DNA of 64,000 nucleotides, from the NCBI GenBank assembly GCA_016722705.1, contig JADKGN010000001.1, positions 496,001-560,000 of the forward strand, given 5' to 3'. Position numbers and translations under genes: made by a program. This document shows, one piece after another, positions 61,909-64,000 of this stretch. Source of the stretch: Candidatus Dechloromonas phosphoritropha (GTDB lineage: Bacteria; Pseudomonadota; Gammaproteobacteria; Burkholderiales; Rhodocyclaceae). Under the pieces are notes generated by a model. The model was not told the DNA's origin and searched no databases. It worked only from the letters and a program-made list of their open reading frames with translations. Numbering within the stretch: the stretch's first letter is position 1; each line of letters starts with the position of its first letter.

Positions 61909-62833
61909 GAACTTATCCGTAAACAATATTCACTTTCAGTTTAATTTTTCTGAACGCCATGATTGATGCGGCCAGGTGGTTGAGCGCCAAGAAACTGCGC
62001 TCAAGCTTCTCGTATCGCACCAACAACTTTCGGAAGCGGTTGAACCAGCTGTGGGCCACTTCGACGATCCAGCGCCGGGCTTTCTTCCTGGGGTCACGTT
62101 TGAGTTCGCCGGCCTCTTGCCCACGCCCTTTGACATGGGGGATGTAGCCGTGCTTCGTGATGATCGCCAATGCGGGCGCGCCGGTGTAGCCGGCGTCAGC
62201 GCAAAGGTGTTTGCTTCGCCGCTTGGGTGGCGACGCTCGCTTGACGACAATGGCCTCAAGCACAGCCGCCACCTGAGAGACGTCGTGCCGATGGGCGCCG
62301 GTCACGACGAGCGACAACGGGACGCCACGACCGTCCACCAGCAAATGACGCTTGCTCCCATTTTTTTCCCCGGTCCGTTGGATTGGGTCCAACGCTTGAT
62401 TGCGCCATGGGAGCCTTCATCATCGCGCCGTCAAGGCTTTGCCAGCGCCAGGCGATACCTTCAAGGTCGTCGTATTCGGCAAGCCCGCGCTTCCATAGGG
62501 CTTCAAACACCCCGGCCTTCTCCCACGCCAGAAATCGCGCATGGATCGCACTGGAGCTGCCAAAGCGCTCCGCCGGGAGTGCCTTCCACTGGCAACCTGT
62601 GCGTAGCACATAAATAATCGCCTCGAAGACCAGCCTCGGTTCTTTGGGCTTGCGCCCCCCGCCAGCCTTGCGGACGTAACTCCGATCCGCCAGTCGCTGG
62701 CGTATCGGAATCAGTGGCTCAACGCGCTTCCAGAATTCCTCGGTCACTTCCCATGACTTCACTTTTGCCATCATCTCCCCCAACGCAATTCTCGCGCATG
62801 GGCAGTGATTATCCACTATTTACGGACAAGTTC
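61909..62833 (-). mobile_element. IS5-family (IS427/IS1031-like) insertion sequence (925 bp)
   Basis: The ends GAACTTATCCGTAAACA and (reverse complement) GAACTTGTCCGTAAATA are flanked by TA (61907-61908 and 62834-62835). It is inserted in the older IS3 OrfB. Confidence 0.9.
61913..62774 (-). CDS. IS5 transposase in two frames (A7 site)
   Basis: Frame one (62774-62256) starts MMAKVKSWEVTEEFWKRVEPLI and holds the DUF4096-like part and the first Asp (QSLDGAMMKAP). Frame two (62392-61913) holds the rest: RHLLVDGRGVPLSLVVTGA, the second Asp in LCADAGYTG, and the Y-R-E region VEVAHSWFNRFRKLLVRYEK. The switch at GGAAAAAAATGGG (about 62361-62373) needs a +1 (or -2) shift. This may be a one-base deletion in an A8 run or a programmed site. 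Confidence 0.85.
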
Positions 62834-62951
62834 TAAGGCGGTAGGGATAGATCGTCTGCTCAGGGTGTGGGCGGCTGGTGTTCGGGCCCGGCGCCATACC
62901 AGCCAAACCCATCTGCCGCATCAGGCGTTAAACCCGCTTGCGATTAACGAG

Positions 62952-63130
62952 GTGCCCGACATCATCAAGAAAAAGCTGAAACTGGACGCCTCGCTCTACA
63001 CTTTGCTACAGATTCTGTCGGTCACCCTGTTCGAGAAGGTGCCCTTGCAGCAACCCTTTCCGTCCAGCGAGTACATTCTTCCACAGGGGGTTCCGTACAA
63101 CCAATTGAATATATTCACTATTTGGCCGGA
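62952..63130 (+). pseudogene. C-terminal remnant of an IS4-superfamily transposase
   Basis: The piece VPDIIKKKLKLDASLYTLLQIL, then SVTLFEKVPLQQPF and the terminal NQLNIFTI is the typical C-terminus of a DDE transposase group ending in QLNLFD-like residues. No catalytic residues remain. ACAGTAGTG at 63131-63139 may be the old IS end. Confidence 0.6.
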
Positions 63131-63329
63131 CAGTAGTGTTTCCAGACATTTTCCCCGTCGGCCGCAGCAATCCGCTTTCGGCATTCAAGGTGCATAAGTA
63201 TGGATGCCACAATTCGCATCCTCGCAGTTTTCCACAATTCAATGCCAAGCGATTACACGGCTACCGCCGAAAAATCGCTCCGCCCAAAGCGGCTATAATT
63301 CAGTACCTCCCAGCCGTACCCGCGTCATC

Positions 63330-64000
63330 GTGTCCGCCACCCGCCCGCTGCTTTCCCTCCCCGCCCTGCCCAAGCCCGGCGCCCGCGTCGATCTGCCACC
63401 GTTGGCCGGTTGCGCCGATACCCTGGCATTGGCCGAACTGGCCAGTCAAAGCAAGGGCCGCCTGCTCGCCGTGGTCACTGCCAGCGCTGCCGACGCCCAG
63501 CGCCTGCTGGAGGAAATCCCGTGGTTTGCGCCCGGCCTCAAGGTGCGCCTGCTGCCGGACTGGGAAACCCTGCCCTACGATCATTTCTCGCCGCATCAGG
63601 ATCTCGTTTCCGAGCGCCTGGCCACGCTGTGGGCTGCCTTGCAGGGCGATCTGGAAATCCTGCTCGTTCCGGCGTCGACCGCAGTCAATCGGCTGGCGCC
63701 GCCGGAATTCATGGCGGCCTATACCTTCGAGTTCAGGAAGGGCCAGAAACTCGATGCCGACAAGTTTCGCACTCAGGTCACGCTGGCCGGCTACGCGCAT
63801 GTGACGCAGGTCGTGTCGCCCGGCGAATACTCGATTCGCGGCGGCCTGATCGACCTCTTTCCGATGGGCTCGCAACTGCCCTACCGGCTCGATCTGTTCG
63901 ACGACGAGATCGAAAGCATCAAGACTTTCGACGTCGATACCCAGCGTACCGTCTATCCGGTGTCTGAAGTGCGCCTGCTGCCGGACGCCATGTTCGTCAC
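63330..64000 (+). CDS. mfd: Transcription-repair coupling factor Mfd, N-terminal part
   Basis: It starts at a GTG (VSATRPLLSLPALPKPG) and is open to the window end, 223 codons. The UvrB-homology module of Mfd is recognisable: LLEEIPWFAPGLKVRLLPDWETLPYDHFSPHQDLVSERL (read in two halves around PDWE), then VSPGEYSIRGGLIDLFPMG and LFDDEIESIKTFDVDTQRT. Mfd displaces stalled RNA polymerase and recruits UvrA. The region before it is transposon debris, so its promoter may be partly IS-derived. Confidence 0.93.
   Translation, partial: MSATRPLLSLPALPKPGARVDLPPLAGCADTLALAELASQSKGRLLAVVTASAADAQRLLEEIPWFAPGLKVRLLPDWETLPYDHFSPHQDLVSERLATLWAALQGDLEILLVPASTAVNRLAPPEFMAAYTFEFRKGQKLDADKFRTQVTLAGYAHVTQVVSPGEYSIRGGLIDLFPMGSQLPYRLDLFDDEIESIKTFDVDTQRTVYPVSEVRLLPDAMFV

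Larger units (their letters stand above)
59566..62951 (-). pseudogene. IS3-family (second type) OrfB split by two later IS elements
   Basis: Three minus-strand pieces belong to one OrfB. N-terminal part 62951-62834 (RLMRQMGLAGMAPGPNTSRPHP, with a CAA-to-TAA stop just before). Middle 61908-61546 with the catalytic DDE (VWSTDITYIQL, NSDQGSQFTS, NIFVERLWRSVKHEDVY). C-terminal part 59890-59566 (LKGYASTGELLVGLTEYFAFY, then NGERPHQSLGN). IS5 sits between the first two and IS3 copy 2 between the last two. The C-terminal piece carries two palindromic in-frame inserts. Confidence 0.85.

Overview
The window reads as chromosomal DNA of a high-GC betaproteobacterium, most likely a Rhodocyclales/Accumulibacter-type organism. 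This is inferred from codon use, the mix of IS families, and the ComEC, DUF2062, Hsp15 and Mfd genes; no rRNA or other taxonomic marker is present. About a quarter of the window is insertion sequence, often nested, and many boundaries can be read from target duplications.

Layout. (1) 1-15.9 kb: the right part of an integrated island. It holds an IS91/tyrosine-recombinase chimera, primase-like remnants, a tyrosine integrase split by an IS66 derivative, small cargo genes (membrane proteins, SRAP/YedK-like, Hsp15-like, DUF3024), and IS256, IS4 and IS66 elements. It ends at the 3' half of a tRNA-Asn gene, a probable attachment site. (2) 16-28 kb: a short piece of backbone broken by IS3, then a minus-strand surface-polysaccharide operon: broken glycosyltransferase, glycosyltransferase, flippase, sugar aminotransferase, 3,4-ketoisomerase, AT-rich N-formyltransferase, deleted acetyltransferase, and WbpP-type epimerase. 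(3) 27.9-28.6 kb: a TumE/TumA-like toxin-antitoxin pair with an operator palindrome. (4) 28.8-35.3 kb: plus-strand export genes (nucleotidyltransferase-like, PHP phosphatase, Wza-like, Wzc-like, J-domain membrane protein), closed by an IS1380 insertion on the last stop codon.

(5) 37.1-45.6 kb: the most interesting region, a minus-strand lasso-peptide gene cluster. It encodes an ABC exporter, a decayed nucleotidyltransferase, a B2 leader peptidase, a Phd/PIN toxin-antitoxin pair, an asparagine-synthetase-like cyclase, a PRMT-like methyltransferase, an HPr-kinase-like kinase and a PqqD-like RRE (B1). Immediately after the cyclase lie two tandem 50-codon genes that I identify as precursors. Both have a YxxPxL leader motif, a GD turn, Thr at -2 and a 19-residue core with Glu at position 8 (SGSKGTSETTSMKWRSRKA and GGAGSSTEGAMMTAQRRKP), predicting 8-residue macrolactam rings and unusually basic tails.

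(6) 45.9-55.9 kb: ordinary genes (a divergent ClpX paralogue, DUF2062, ComEC, three alpha/beta hydrolases, an APC permease, a periplasmic protein) and a FitAB-type toxin-antitoxin operon. (7) 55.9-63.2 kb: a transposon graveyard with IS256 in IS630, a second IS630, and IS3 plus IS5 in another IS3. Two unrelated transposases there share the same 27-bp palindromic in-frame insert. (8) From 63.3 kb: the start of mfd, running off the edge.
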